Assembly: GCF_003597395.2 (NCBI RefSeq) | Contig: NC_133770.1 | Span: 86,697,111-86,761,110 of the forward strand | DNA from: Chelonoidis abingdonii | Taxonomy: Eukaryota; Chordata; Testudines; Testudinidae | Direction of reading: 5' to 3' | DNA: 64,000 bases | Shown here: positions 12,284-23,816 of the stretch, piece after piece | How the letters are laid out: each line of letters starts with the position of its first letter | Position numbering within the stretch: position 1 is the first letter of the stretch | The notes under the pieces: generated by a model | The model's input: the letters and a program-made list of their open reading frames with translations, nothing else | Database searches by the model: none | Told to the model about the DNA's origin: nothing | Program-made: the position numbers and the translations under genes

Positions 12284-13517
12284 TGTAAGTTGGGGAATCA
12301 GCCAGATATTAGCTCCCCAGAGGCAACAGCAAGGAAAGTAACCAACACCTGGGCGGGGTTTCAAACAACCTATCAACAACCATTGTCCAGTAAGGGTGCT
12401 AGAATTCAGTGACTCACCAGGGAAACTGCTCCACCTTGCCTGGAGACTCAACAATGTCCCCCAGATATGCCTGGACTTGTGTTTTCCAAGCACATGGGCT
12501 GAGGGTATAAAACAGACACAGTGGACACATACTGGGCCCTTCTCCTGCCCCCACCTATGCTGCAAGCAACTAAGACATTGAGAAGAAGACAAGACTTCAA
12601 CAGAGCAGATTGGCCCAGGTTTAAGGAACAAACCTGTATATTAAGAATTGCAATATCCAGTGGGGTGGAGAAAAACTGCTTAATCTAGATCAAGGGCAGG
12701 CAACCTATGGCATGCGTGCCAAAGGCAGCACAGGAGCTGATTTTCAGTGGCATTCACACTGCCTGGGTCCTGGCCACCGGTCGGGGAGGCTCTGCATTTT
12801 AATTTAATTTTAAATGAAGTTTCTTAAACATTTAAAAAACCTTATTTACTTTACATACAACAATAGTTTAGTTCTGTATTAGACTTATAGAAAGAGATCT
12901 TCTAAAAACATTAAAATGTATTACTGGCATGCAAAACCTTAAATTAAAGTGAATAAATGAAGACTCTGCACACCACTTTTGAAAGGTTGCTGACCCCTGA
13001 TCTAGATGTTGCCCAATCTAATAGGGTTGTGAGTTTAGACTGCCCACTTATATTTTATTCATTTTGGTAACTAACTCGGACTTTTTGCCTATCACTTAAA
13101 AGCTCTCTTTTATAGTCAATAAATTTAACTGTTTATCTTTACCAGTGAGTTTGTATGAAGTGTGTGGCAAATTTGCTCAGGTTTTGCAAAGGCTGGGGTA
13201 TATCCACTTTCCTTTGTTGAAGTGGTGAACCAATTAATAAATCTGCACTGCTCATCTTGAGCAGCGCAAGACGGTATAGTCCTGAGGTACAATGCTGGGA
13301 GCTGGCGGGATTTGGCTCTGGGGCCTTCCTCTGTGTGCTTCATGAGTGGCTCTGGGAGCATTCATGAAATCTAGCTGGGTGTGTGGGCATCCATATGCTG
13401 TTGTGCTGAGTGATCACAGCACCTGGAAGGGCATGTGAAAGACAGCTCAGGCTGGAGAGAGTTCAAGGGGCAAAGTGGTCCCACAGTCCCAGGCTGCACC
13501 TCGGGGATCCCGTAACA
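12284..13517 (+). mobile_element. LTR of an endogenous retrovirus, split by a hAT element
   Basis: It starts TGTAAGTTGGGGAATCAG and ends near CCCGTAACA. TATAAAA lies at 12506-12512 and AATAAA at 13118-13123 and 13236-13241, the expected order for an LTR read on the plus strand. Without the 309-bp hAT insertion it is about 925 bp. No retroviral genes adjoin it on either side, so it is probably a solo LTR. A target duplication is not clear, so both limits may be off by several bases. Confidence 0.65.
12691..12999 (-). mobile_element. hAT-type non-autonomous element, 309 bp
   Basis: An exact 8-bp target duplication ATCTAGAT lies at 12683-12690 and 13000-13007. The terminal inverted repeats are CAAGGGCAGGCAACC on the left, and GGTTGCTGACCCCTG on the right, whose complement is CAGGGGTCAGCAACC. 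It has an AT-rich interior with no reading frame. The strand given takes CAGGGGTCAGCAACC as the 5' end. It sits inside the LTR at 12284-13517 and is therefore younger than it. Confidence 0.9.
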
Positions 13518-15338
13518 CTTATAAATCTCCCAATTTATGCTACAAGGCATAGAAACCTGGTACAATTACCAATATCAGTCAGAGTACAAATCCACACAAT
13601 GTAGTACAGAAGCAGTAAAAAAAAACACACTGAGATAATAAATGAACAGAACCCCCCTGACGACAGCATTTATTTATGCCATTTTGGTATGCCAGCATCT
13701 GAAATTACCCCTGCCAAGTATTTTATGTCATCTGGCCAGTACAGTAGCATGCTTATCCATCATCCAATAGTGTCACAAACAAAGCAATAAATTACTTGCA
13801 GTGTTAATGTTTTAAATAATTTAAAGTTCTAAAATAAAGTAGCTTCATTTCTACTGTTACAAAATGCTACATAATTTAATAGCTATAAATACATTATTGC
13901 AGTTTTTAACATAAGGGAGAAAATAGCATTTTTAAAGATTTTTACTCTCGTTTACTATCTTTCATAACAATACCCTTCTGAATATTAATCTTTGCTTTGT
14001 TGTTTTGGTGCACTGACCTGGATAAATAAAATGGAGCCAGGTTACATGAGGAGCTGAGCTGAACATACATTGGATAACAGCCAGCCTGAATACTACCCAG
14101 AACAAAAAAATGCTTGCAACTTCTATGTTACAATGTTTGCTTATAAATTCATGGCCCCCTTTCTAATTAAATAGTAGTTTAGCAAAGACCCTCAAATCAA
14201 ACTAAGCAGAAAGTGTTTTGTCTATTAAATTTAAAAATATAAAAATATTTTCAAATAATAGGCTCAATAGGCATCAAGATAAGATGTAAACTTTGCCAGA
14301 AAAGGGAATGTGCCCACATCTTTAGAGATTACTCCAAATTACACTGTTGGAGAAAACAGACACCCATGTCTGTGTATTCTCTGCCAGCAGTTTGGCACAA
14401 AGGCAGAGAGAGAGGTGAAACTTGGAAAAAGTGAATAGGTTCCTTCCACAGGCAACCTTTACAAAAAACACCCCACAACCCCAAAACCAGCAGTAAAACT
14501 ACATGCTGCTGGCATAACACTTTTTCCAACACGTTGTAATCACACAGTTCTGGGCCAATTTACCAATGTAAATCAGAAATACGATATGATCTTGCTTGTT
14601 GGGTAACTCACTCCTAGGGGCTAAGGAAGAAAAGCGATGCACTTCCTGAACTCTGATGTTTTACTTATATGGCTGGTGTGAGACTGAACTCATAAAAGAG
14701 CCAGGTATGTGGATTTGGGATACACAGATATTCCTACCAAGCAAATGCAAACATTCAGAAAACCAGCAGATACATGGCAAGATGTCAGAACATTACTGAA
14801 ACTGCATTGCATCTATATGTTAGTAGGGGTTCTGTTGATATTTCATGCACATGGTGCATAACTTAGAATTTAGTCCTAAAGATCTGACTTGAAGTCTATG
14901 AAAAGCAGGAAAAATCAGAGACATATCTGAAAATCTGCAGTGACATGAGCCTTAAATCTTTAAGCAGTCTGTATTCTGTGTATTGTACAACATTAAGCAC
15001 ATGGTCATCACCTACTACATTAATAAAAAAACATCAGAATTTGTTAAGTCAGAATGATGTTCATTAATAAAAAAACATCAGAATTTGTTAAGTCAGAATG
15101 TCTGTGCAGATTTTCAGCATTTGTCAGTTTAATCTAAATATTTAGGATTATGTAAACAACTGTATTAAATTTTAAGTTTTTCATCCTCCATTATAATATC
15201 AGAAACAAAAGAGACAAATCTGTTATATCTGTGTACGGTACAAAAGAGTTGAAGTATATTATAAAAATATGGAAATACAGAATTTTAGAAGCTTCCATTT
15301 GACCAAAGATCAACTAAAAACTTGAGATGAAATGAGGT
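13518..15338. other. Non-coding stretch
   Basis: AT-rich, without a supported gene. It contains the 44-bp tandem duplication at 15018. Open frames near 13125-13604 belong to the LTR and its flank and are not genes. Confidence 0.65.
15018..15105. repeat. 44-bp tandem duplication, two copies
   Basis: The phrase CATTAATAAAAAAACATCAG with its continuation AATTTGTTAAGTCAGAATG occurs at 15018-15056 and, identical over 39 bases, at 15062-15100. The repeat period is 44 bp. The lack of divergence points to a recent slippage or repair event. Confidence 0.9.
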
Positions 15339-15590
15339 GGTTATTTACCTCTAACTGGAGGTTCTTCGAGATGCTTGGTCCCTATCTGTATTCCACTGAG
15401 AGTTTATGCATTCATGCCATGCGTCCGGAGCCAGAGAAGTTGAAAGTAGTAGTATCTGTTGGCCTGTGCATGAGCCCTTGCCTCATGGTTTCATCTGATG
15501 CGACAAAGGGTGGGGAGGACAGACCATATCTCCAGTTCCTTCTCCACCACAAATCAAACAGATCCACAGCAGAGAGGAAGGAGAAGGGGA

Positions 15591-15655
15591 ATCTCAAAGA
15601 TCCTTGTTACAGATGAGTAATCTCCTCTTCTTGAGTGATGGTCCCTATAATATCG
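15591..15655 (-). repeat. Internal complementary region of DIRS A
   Basis: The first half (ATCTCAAAGATCC, TTGTTACAGATGAGTAATC) is close to the complement of the left end of A. After the junction near 15622 the second half (TTCTTGAGTGATGGTCCCT) matches the complement of the right end preserved in element D. Such joined complements are used to circularise DIRS cDNA. Confidence 0.7.
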
Positions 15656-15715
15656 TAGGAAGATTAACAAGCAGTACCTAATTTGGAAGAGGGTGTAAGG
15701 AAGAGGACAGAACAG

Positions 15716-16213
15716 TTAAACAGAGGACAGCTGTGCTGAACAAGGCATCCATCGCAGAGTCAAAAAGTATGCAGGGAAGGTTTGTACCGAATGACATGTG
15801 GCTGCCCTTCTTATGTTGGGAAGCGACATATTGTAAAGGGTGGCTGTAGCTGATGCTTCGGCTCTTGTGGAATGGGCTCTGACTCTAGAAGGTGGAGGCA
15901 GTCCCAACAACCAATGCACCCAGAAATCCACTTGGAAATCCTTTCAGTGTAGATTGCCTGCCTCATAATCCTTTCAAGCTACAGTGATAAACAGTCTAGG
16001 GGACTTCCTGATTGGCCTTGTTCTCTGCAGACAGAAGGCCAAGGTGGACATTGAAGGAGTGAAGGTGCTGCTCTTCCACTGAGGCGTGAGGCTTTGGAAA
16101 AAAAGCAGGTAAAGTGTATAGGTTGGCTGAGATGAAACTGGGATATAACTTTGGCAGAAACTTGGAGTGCAGGTGCAGGGAGACTTTGTCCTTATGGAAT
16201 GTGGTGAAGAGAA
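15716..16213 (-). pseudogene. DIRS A tyrosine recombinase, C-terminal part
   Basis: Two open stretches in different frames cover the recombinase core. The upstream one (16213 down to 15996) keeps DKVSLHLHSKFLPKLYPS and a histidine-rich section, ending before the ...VRRAL equivalent. The downstream one (15931-15716) keeps VRAHSTRAEAS, the HxxR catalytic motif, then IRRAATCHSVQTF, the region before the catalytic tyrosine. In intact elements the enzyme integrates a circular DNA intermediate by strand exchange through a 3'-phosphotyrosine. The gene is interrupted by element B exactly at its upstream edge, and the half with the first catalytic arginine is missing. Confidence 0.8.
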
Positions 16214-16524
16214 GGTTACTCACTTTTTTCAGTAACTGAAGTTCTTTGAGATGTGCGTCCCTGGGGGTGCTCCACCTCAGGTGTCGGTGCATCCCGGTGC
16301 CACTGATTGGAGATTTTCAGTAGCAGTGCCTGGTTGGGACGTGCATGCACAGTCAGTGTCTTGTGGTACTGTTGGTGCTACATCTAGAGCTTGTGCAGCT
16401 GGACCGCCTCGGTCCTTTCTCTACCATAGAGTTCTTTCTGTGAACTCCGAAGTAGAGGGGAGGGGAGTGGGGAGTGGAGCACCCACAGGGACGAACATCT
16501 CAAAGAACTTCAGTTACTGCCCAA

Positions 16525-17226
16525 GGTGAGTGCAGGGTTCATGGTAATGTGAAAGTATGCATCTTGTAGGTCAAGGGGTGAAACCCAGTCTCCTTCTTCC
16601 AGCGCTGGAATTATAGATGTCAGCGTGACCATTCTGCATTGGTGGGTACATACAAATTTGTTGAGTCTTCTGAGATCTAGAATGGGTCTCCATCCTCCGT
16701 TTTTCTTTTAAGTCAAGTAGCAATTGGAGTAGAACTGCTTCCCTCTGTGTTGTACTGGAACATGTTCCATGGCACCTAAGTGTACCAGATGGTTCACTTC
16801 TTGTTGTAGGAGATACTCATGAGAAGGGTCCATGAAGGGGGATGGGTAAGTGGGATGGAAGTGAAGGGGATGGTATAGCTGGATCTTATCTCCAGTATCC
16901 AGCAATCTGTGGTGATGGAGGCTCATGCTAGGTAGAATGGTCATAATCGATGACCAAAAGTCTGGGTATTTTGTGAAAGTTGTGCTGGATGTTGGGGTGA
17001 GGTCAGTCAGACCCTTGACCAAAGCTTCAAAAATTGTGTCTTGGGTGGATGGTGCTTGTGACGCTGTGGATTGAGCTTGGTGTGGTCGACATCTCTGTGA
17101 CCGGTCTTGAGTTGTCAAAAGGTTGCTGTGGGCACTGTGTTGTGTTGTCCCAGTTATGGTGACATAGTTGGTACCTCCGATGTCTGTTTGGGGACATATA
17201 GATGCCCAGTGTTCAGAGTGTCGCAC
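16525..17226 (-). pseudogene. DIRS B reverse transcriptase, N-terminal part
   Basis: The open stretch 17226-16708 (172 residues) is the end of the DIRS linker and the start of the reverse transcriptase. Landmarks are LLQQEVNHLVHLGAMEHVPV near residue 143 and KQFYSNCYLT at the end. After one stop the frame continues with GGWRPILDLRRLNKF and then ALEEGDWVSPLDLQDAYFHI, the motif A region with its catalytic aspartates. It ends at the deletion point near 16525, before the YxDD motif. It lacks the polymerase active site and cannot work. Confidence 0.8.
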
Positions 17227-19181
17227 GAGAGTCCTTCATTGAGTGCAGGATATCATCCGTCTTAGAAGAGAATAATTTCTCTCCGTCAAATGGGAGGTTC
17301 TCAACTTTAACCTGGAGTTCCCTTGAAATTCTCAAGGATTGTAACCAGGAGACCCTCTGCACAACTATGGCAGTAGCCATCGTGCGAGAGGCCTTGTCAG
17401 CGACATTGAGGGACGCCTGTAATGCTGCTATCTGTGCTACAAGTTGTCCTTCCATCAGGACAGATTGAAATTGTGTTCTCTCATACTACAGTATGTCAGC
17501 GAGGAACTTGTTGAGCTTCTGGTAATTGTCGTGGTCATATCTTGCAAGTATGGCAGCATAATTGGCTGTGCGGAACTGGAATGTAGCTGATGAATAGACT
17601 TTGTGACCAAATAAATCCAGTCTCTTAGAGTCTTTGTCATGTGGCATGGTTTTAAACTGAGTTGTTTCCCCCTTTGGTTCACTGAATCCACCATCAAGGA
17701 ATTCGTTGCAGGTGCGAGAAGAGGACGTCCATGCCTTTATTGGGCACATAATATTTTCCATCAGCTCTCTTGCATGTTGGGGATATGGTGGCTGGTGTTT
17801 GCCATGCTATTTCTGCCAGCTCCATCAGGGAGCTGTTCACTGCCAGTGCTATCTTTGTTATGGATGGCAAGTGTAGGATTTTCAAGAGCTGGCGTTGGTT
17901 TTCAGTCATGTCTTCAAGAGGGATGTTCTGGCTCTGTGCTACATGCTTGAATAAGTCCTGAAATTGTTTTGAATAATCTGCGACAGTGGGCGGAGGGGGG
18001 CATTACCGCCTCATCCAGAGATGAAGAGGAATTGTGGGCTGGTAAGAAGTCCTGTGTATTGGAATCATCCAATTCCTCTGCCCTATCCTCAGGTGCCTCT
18101 GAGGGCTCTGTAGTCATCTCCGCAGGGGGGTGTATCAGTTTCCTTGGGGTTATGAGGTCTGTGGAACAGACATCTGTAGGCTGCCAAGGGGTCCCAATGT
18201 GTTCATTGAATCAGGAATGGCATGGGGGCACATCCAGGGATTAGCTAGCCATGGGGGCACATCTCTGTGAAGACTATCCCTGGCACTCATGTGCGACACT
18301 GATGGTTCGGTGCCAGAGGGGGATGAGCATACGAAGTAGAAGACTCCCTCCTTCAGGTAGTTTTCCTCATTGCTGAAAAACTGTGGAGCAGATGGTGAGT
18401 TTGGCTGTTTTGGTGCTGTTGGCACCAGGGAACCATCAATGCTGGGTACAGAGACCCTGGAATTGAAGATATTTTTATGTCTGCTGGTTGAGTGAAGGAG
18501 TGCGATGTCACGGACATTGGTATCATGCTTTTATGTACAGATGCCTGGGAGGTCAGTTTGGTTGGTGCTGCTCTTTTGTGAGTGGCCTTGGTTGGTGCTG
18601 GTTTTGCCGTGTTAGCTTGTTCATGGAACTGCTTCATAGTAGTTGGCACTGGTGTAGGTGGCATCACGATCAGTGATGATGTTGGCACCGTGTCCTTCCT
18701 GGTAGTATTCAGTGCTGTGGAGGAGGCTGGCTTGTGCCTGCTACTCAACTCCTTGTCCCTGCCAGACAGTGCCCAGAGCATTGAATGTGCTCATCTCTCC
18801 TGGCTGTCAGCACAGAGTGTAGAAATATCGCCCAAGACTGTTTTCTCTTTAATGGTTATCCATGTGTGGGACATGTTTCCCTCTTCCTCAATTTCCTGGA
18901 GGAAAGAGTACTTGCTCTGTCCAAAGGGGGGGCACCCAGAGAGTCCCCTACTGGGGTTTTTCCAGAGTCAGATGGTGGCATTAGGGATTTTTCAATAAGG
19001 ATAATTTTAAGTCAGAGATCAATATTCCTCCTTGCTTTGGCTTTGAGGTTGCTGCAATGGTAGCATTTTTGAGGAATGTGTGCCTCCCCTAAGCAACGAA
19101 CACACTGCAAGTGTCCATCGGAGACAGGCATAGCGTCCTTACACAAAGTGCATCTCTTAAATCCAGGAAAGCCTGGCATTT
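17227..19181 (-). pseudogene. DIRS B gag-like ORF1
   Basis: The likely start is the ATG at 19181. The N-terminal region has paired cysteines and histidines (KRCTLCK, then SDGHLQCVRCLGEAHIPQKC, then a last CYHC), a zinc-binding pattern shared with element C. A stop follows at 19019 after about 53 residues. Downstream pieces in several frames (18781-17213) are Ser/Thr/Pro-rich. The C-terminal part keeps FQFRTANYAAILARYDHDNY and ENLPFDGEKLFSSKTDDI, the conserved core of the DIRS gag protein, then LHSMKDSRATL. Several frameshifts and stops make it a pseudogene. Confidence 0.8.
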
Positions 19182-19359
19182 TCATTGTCTACCTTTGTTT
19201 CTTTTGAATTGGTATAACTAAAGAGAAAAAAGGACGGGAATCTTCCTAACATTATTTGTTTTTTTTTTAAATAGGGAAAGTCTAATTGGTTAAAAAACAG
19301 AAACTTAAGAGTAGAACTATCTAACTACTAGAAGTAAAAACTTAACTATTTCTGAATTG

Positions 19360-20040
19360 ATGGAGGCCTCTATAAAGTCTAGGGACTGAGTGGGAGTCAA
19401 AGTTGATTTTTCGACATTGGTGTTGATCCCCAGGGATGAAAGGAGTCTGAGCAACATGCAGGTCAAGAGTTGAGCTTTGGATCTGGATTGTGCTGCGAGA
19501 AGTCAGTTGTCAAGAGATGGGAAAATAAGGACCCCAGAACACCTCAGGTGGGCTGCTACAATCGAGAAAACCATAGTGAAAATCCTGGGAGAAGTAGTAA
19601 GTCCAAACAGTAGGACCCTTGCTGAAAATCCCAAGGGCCCACCATGAACTTCAGGACTCTCCTGTGGGTTGTATGGATGTCTATATGAAAACAGGCATCC
19701 TGCATACTGAGAGGCATAAACAACATGCCTTCTACTAGCGATGGTATGATGGCTGCTAAGGTAACCACACAAATCTTCGGCTTGCGTATGAAGCGGTTGA
19801 GGTGACAGAGGTCCAAGACTGGTCTCCAGCAACTCTTCTTCTGGGTACCAGGAGGAAAGTTGAATAGAACCACTCTAGAGAATATGATAGTTCAGAAGAA
19901 TGTGCTCTCTCTCTCCTTCCCCTCCTTTGCAGTAAAGAGTCTATTTCTAGGGCAAGAATACTGTCATGAGAGTGGTCACTGAAAAGGGGTCGGGACGAGG
20001 GATGTGCACGAGGTAGCATTTGAACTAAATTGTACAGCCA
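19360..20040 (-). pseudogene. DIRS A reverse transcriptase, palm region
   Basis: Overlapping frames carry the polymerase core: SCWRPVLDLCHLNRFIRKPK (motif 1), SMQDACFHIDIHTTHRRVLK (motif A), then VLLFGLTTSPRIFTMVFSIV (motif B), then IFPSLDN (motif C). The expected Y-L-D-D-W of motif C reads S-L-D-N followed by a stop, so the second catalytic aspartate is replaced. After it the frame goes on with SRSKAQLLTCMLLRLLSSLG and KSTLTPTQSLDFIEA. At 19360 the gene ends abruptly at element B; the RNase H that should follow is absent. Confidence 0.82.
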
Positions 20041-21396
20041 GGACCCACTTGTCCATTGTTATTGCACCCCAAGCTAGTAAGAGGAGTGCTAGACGATCCT
20101 GAAGCAGGTGGCTTGGTTGTACTGCAACAGGCACAGTGGTTGACCGTTTTCTAGCAGCACTCAGAGAATTGCATGTGAGATGATGAAGATTGTGAAGGCA
20201 GACCTTGTGGCTAGGATCACTGGGTCTTCTGGCACTTACGAGGAGATATAGCCTCTGGTGGAAGAACTGGGGAGTCCTGAATCACTGTGTAAGTGGTAAA
20301 ATTTTCATTTTGGTGCAGATGTGTAGATACCCAGGGATTGAAGTGTGGCTCTGGAGTCCTTGAAGGAATAGAGGGGTGCATCAGTTTTCTGATTAAACAG
20401 GTGAGACTCATCGAAAGGAAGGTCCTCACTGATATTCTGCACCCCTCTGGGAAAATCAGATGAATGAAGCCACAATTCCCTTTGCTACTGAGTGTGAGGC
20501 AGTATCTGCAGCATTCAGAGCAGACTGAAGCACCATTCTAGCCACCAGCTTGCCCTCCTCCAGGATAGACTGGCAACATGCTCGGCTTTTCAGTTAAGTC
20601 TTCCAATTTGCTGTAGTTAAGGAAGTCATACTTGGCCAACAAGACCTGGTAGGTTGAAATTCAGAATTGGAGGCTTACTGAAGAGAAAACCTTGCGCCCC
20701 TGAAGGTCTCAGCATTTGTCCTTCTTATCTGTCAGGGTGGAGCACGGATCTTGCTGTCTGGCATGTTTCATTGCTGCTTGCACCACAAGGAAATTGGATG
20801 GTGTGTGAGAAAAGAAACAACATACCCATTCCAGAGCCAGAGCTGTTGCTGGAGCAGAGGACTGTCTGAAAACCTGCAGATCCCTCATCTTAAGGGAAGG
20901 CGATGTTGAAGGCATGCATGGCTCAGGGATCAGTACTGGTGGATCCATTGGTCTGCGAGATTTTTTGTCATGCTTATGTGCCTTGGAACTTGCCACTTCT
21001 CCATGGCTGGAATTTGTGGAAGGTGCATCGTCCTTCTTCAGCTTGGAGGAAGACTTACTGCCATACTTATGCACATGCTTCATTGGCTCAGAGTCCCTAA
21101 CGGTGATACGGCTGGAGTTGGGTTTGAGCTCCACAGCCAGAGATGCATGCCTGGGTTTCTCAGGCTGATGTTCAGGGGGCATTCTCCGGCCTGGTCTGAC
21201 TGCGGCCACATGGCCACCTTCATGAAGTGCTTCTTAAAGCAGAGAGGCCAGCCTTCTTGGGTATGGCTTGCGAAGGACTGGCAAATACTGAACCTGGATG
21301 AAATGTGGGCTTCTGCCAAGAAATAGAGGCAGTGTTGCTCGTCACTGACAGAGAATAAATGCAGACAAGAGACAAATGCAGATCTTGAATCCTAGC
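20041..21396 (-). pseudogene. DIRS A gag-like ORF1
   Basis: The N-terminal end near 21370 has DEQHCLYFLAEAHISSRFSI in one frame, a worn zinc-binding motif equivalent to that of B and C. The long piece 21209-20709 (166 residues) is rich in Lys, Ser and His, as expected for an RNA- or DNA-binding linker (KYGSKSSSKLKKDDAPS). C-terminal fragments near 20429 match the gag tail before the reverse transcriptase. Frameshifts separate the pieces. The 5' leader and terminal repeat beyond 21396 are absent. Confidence 0.7.
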
Positions 21397-23080
21397 CAGT
21401 GGTGTAGCCAGGTGGAGGGAACAGGGGGAGCGATCCCAAAAAGAGGCACCCCCTGCTGCAGTGCTTTTGCTCACCCGGCAGCACTTTTAGATTCTTCTAT
21501 GTGCTGCAAAATTATTAAGCATAATACCCTTTTAAAGTTAAAAAAAATATTCTATCAATCACCAACTATTTTAGAAACAAAGCCTGTAAAGAAGCCTATT
21601 CTCTTCTGAATCCAATTTATTGGCTGGTCCCACAGAGCTTTGAATAAGCTTCTGAAACTACGCTTTCCTAACCATTTAACTTCTTTTCCAAATATAAAGA
21701 TGAAAATAGGCGACAATTTTTACATTAGGTACAAAGCTGTCAATTAACATTTCCCCTATGGTTACAGTACTTAACTGTGCTATTTATTTATATCTATAAA
21801 CATATTTATTGGAAAGGAGCACCTATCTCTTGCTCTAGACGCTCCTTGAAAACACTTAAATACACAACCATGAAATGGGCCTAAACCTCACAATCAACCA
21901 TTGAGTAAGATCTATCAAAATCACCAATAAAAACCCAGAAACAATTAAAAACATATTTAAGATACTTTTAGTCATCAACAAAACACATTGCTATTTTATG
22001 CTATAATGGTTTTCAAAGGCATTCACCAATTTTATACATACACTCAGTGAGTATAAACTCTGCCTACATTCTAATCTTGGATTTAGCTCAAATAAAATAG
22101 TCATATGGTTGTTAAAAGGAAGCAAAATAGAAGCCTTAACTTAGCTGGAAATCACTTAAAAGCAATAAAAAGGAGAGAAAAAAAAGGGCCTCTCTTTCAA
22201 TGGACAGAGAAATAAATGATAAATGGACAAGAGACCTAAAGAGGTGGGTGTACAAGGCCCAAAAGTGATTATGTAATATACTTCAAAGGACAATTTGTAA
22301 AAATAAAGCATTTGTTATCTTGACAAGTAAACCTAGAACAAAACTATACCATAATATTGTACAAACAGCGACTGTTCACTTGTGACTAGCATGGAAACCT
22401 TATCAAAATAAGAACAAAAGAGCACTGTTCTTGTATTGCTTAATGTCCATGAAGGAAGTAAAATGAATTATAATCGGAGAGATCAAAGACATATACGTAG
22501 TTTTCAATAGCACTGAGATGAGATTGACAATAAAATCAGGAAACTGGCTTCTGTGTCAGCAGTACTGAGTCACCATTTCTGCAAAACATATACCTATACA
22601 CCTGGCTGCTTATTCATGATCTCATCCATCTGTATGTTACTGATAAAAATTTTAAAGACTCTTATCTATAAAATCTACTCTTCATTGGGCAAGGTCTGAA
22701 AAATCCCAGAGGAAGTGTACACATGAATAGAGATTTTTAATGAATAAAGAAGCGTTTGCTGAAGTTCCTCAGTAGTTCTTTATTTCTATAAAGAAAATTA
22801 GTTATCTAGTATAATTATGGTACAATCACAATATAAGTCCTTAGTGATGGAAAACAACTTCTTCAGGCTGCAAATACCTGAATCCATTTGTTATACAAGA
22901 ACACTATAAAATCTATGACAAACATAGTGGAATAAATTCTGTCCTCATAACCGTGCATATGGGGTGCCATTTGATGTCAGGTAGCTTAACACACATCCTT
23001 GGGGGAAGGGGAAGGATTGACATACAACATGAAAAATAGTCTTAATCATATAAATTACTCTGTTATCAATCCATATACAG
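21397..23080. other. Non-coding stretch
   Basis: It starts with CAGTGGTGTAGCCAGG, possibly the end of another DNA transposon, but no matching right end was found. The rest is AT-rich with no gene. Confidence 0.55.
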
Positions 23081-23280
23081 CAGTGGCTCTCAAACTTTTG
23101 TACTGGTGACTCCTTTCACAAAGCAAGCCTCTGAGCATGACCGCCCTTATAAATTAAAAACACTTGTTAATATATTTAACACCACTATAAATGCTAGAGG
23201 CAAGCGGGGTTTGAGGTTGAGGTTGACAGCTTGCAGCCCCCCATGTAATAACCTCGTGACCCCCAGTTTGGGAACCCCTG
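23081..23280. mobile_element. hAT-type non-autonomous element, 200 bp
   Basis: The ends are CAGTGGCTCTCAAACTTT on the left, and GTTTGGGAACCCCTG on the right, whose complement is CAGGGGTTCCCAAAC. They are flanked by ATATACAG and ATATATAG, an 8-bp duplication with one difference. There is no coding capacity. Confidence 0.85.
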
Positions 23281-23450
23281 ATATATAGTTTCATCTTGGT
23301 GATTGCTAGAAGTCCAATGGTTATTAATTTGACTGTTTCAGGATTACATTAGTGAGAAGACAGAAAAGAACTGAATTATTAAACTGCATACTTAGCATGA
23401 GAAGTGATTGTTCCATGATTCTCAGTGAAGTGAAAGGCATAACACTGCTG

Positions 23451-23516
23451 TCTAAGTCATTATGGTATATCACTACCAGGTATATGTCTAAGTCATTATG
23501 GTATATCACTACCAGG
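23451..23516. repeat. 36-bp tandem duplication, two copies
   Basis: TCTAAGTCATTATGGTATAT with CACTACCAGG occurs at 23451-23480 and, identical, at 23487-23516, separated by TATATG. Confidence 0.9.
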
Positions 23517-23755
23517 TCTAGCACACACCTCACAAATATTTCATGTCACTTGTTCAACTCATATGTTCTTTTCTGGAAACTAAGTTTTTTTTGATGACAG
23601 TAAACATGACTTCATGCAGAGTCCAGCATAGCAGTTACAATAATATTTAGGGCCAAGTCTCTCTCTTATTGACCATGACCTTTGCTGACATTTTTTATTA
23701 GCGTTCTAAGATGATCTGTCATGGAAAAACATTTCATATTATCCAATAAGGCTTG

Positions 23756-23816
23756 GGGAGAAATCATGCTCCAACGAGTTTAACCATTGACTACAATGGG
23801 TCTAGGATTTTGACCC
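23756..23816. repeat. Eroded short palindromic repeat
   Basis: The left end GGGGAGAAATC faces GATTTTGACCCC at the right, and the middle has ATTGACTACAATGGG, itself partly palindromic. Same end style as 3187-3258. Confidence 0.35.

Larger units (their letters stand above)
16214..19359 (-). mobile_element. DIRS retrotransposon B, internally deleted, nested in A
   Basis: The left terminal repeat begins GGTTACTCACTTTTTTCAGT and continues AACTGAAGTTC, TTTGAGATGTGCGTCCCTG, the same family as element C. Its complement recurs at 16490-16530 as the first half of an internal complementary region. The sequence then jumps straight to reverse transcriptase coding DNA, so RNase H and the whole recombinase are gone. 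Gag follows to an ATG at 19181 and a leader to about 19359, where element A resumes. The right terminal repeat is missing. Confidence 0.8.
15339..21396 (-). mobile_element. DIRS retrotransposon A, decayed, hosting element B
   Basis: The minus-strand gene order is gag-like ORF1 (right), reverse transcriptase, then tyrosine recombinase (left), as in DIRS elements. The left terminal repeat starts GGTTATTTACCTCTAACTGG and continues GGTTCTTCGAGATG; the same family end occurs in element D. An internal complementary region lies at 15591-15655. The 5' (right) terminal repeat is lost: gag-like sequence stops near 21396. Element B interrupts the recombinase gene at 16213/16214. The RNase H section and the N-terminal part of the recombinase are missing between 16.2 and 19.4 kb. 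Confidence 0.85.

Noticed and set aside
4961..13517. A provirus bounded by the LTRs at 4961, 7296 and 12284
   Set aside because: The LTRs differ in sequence or orientation and no gag, pol or env sequence lies between them. They are separate solo LTRs.
17639..18244. Several plus-strand open frames over the DIRS B gag region
   Set aside because: They are antisense shadows of the Ser/Pro-rich gag gene on the minus strand.
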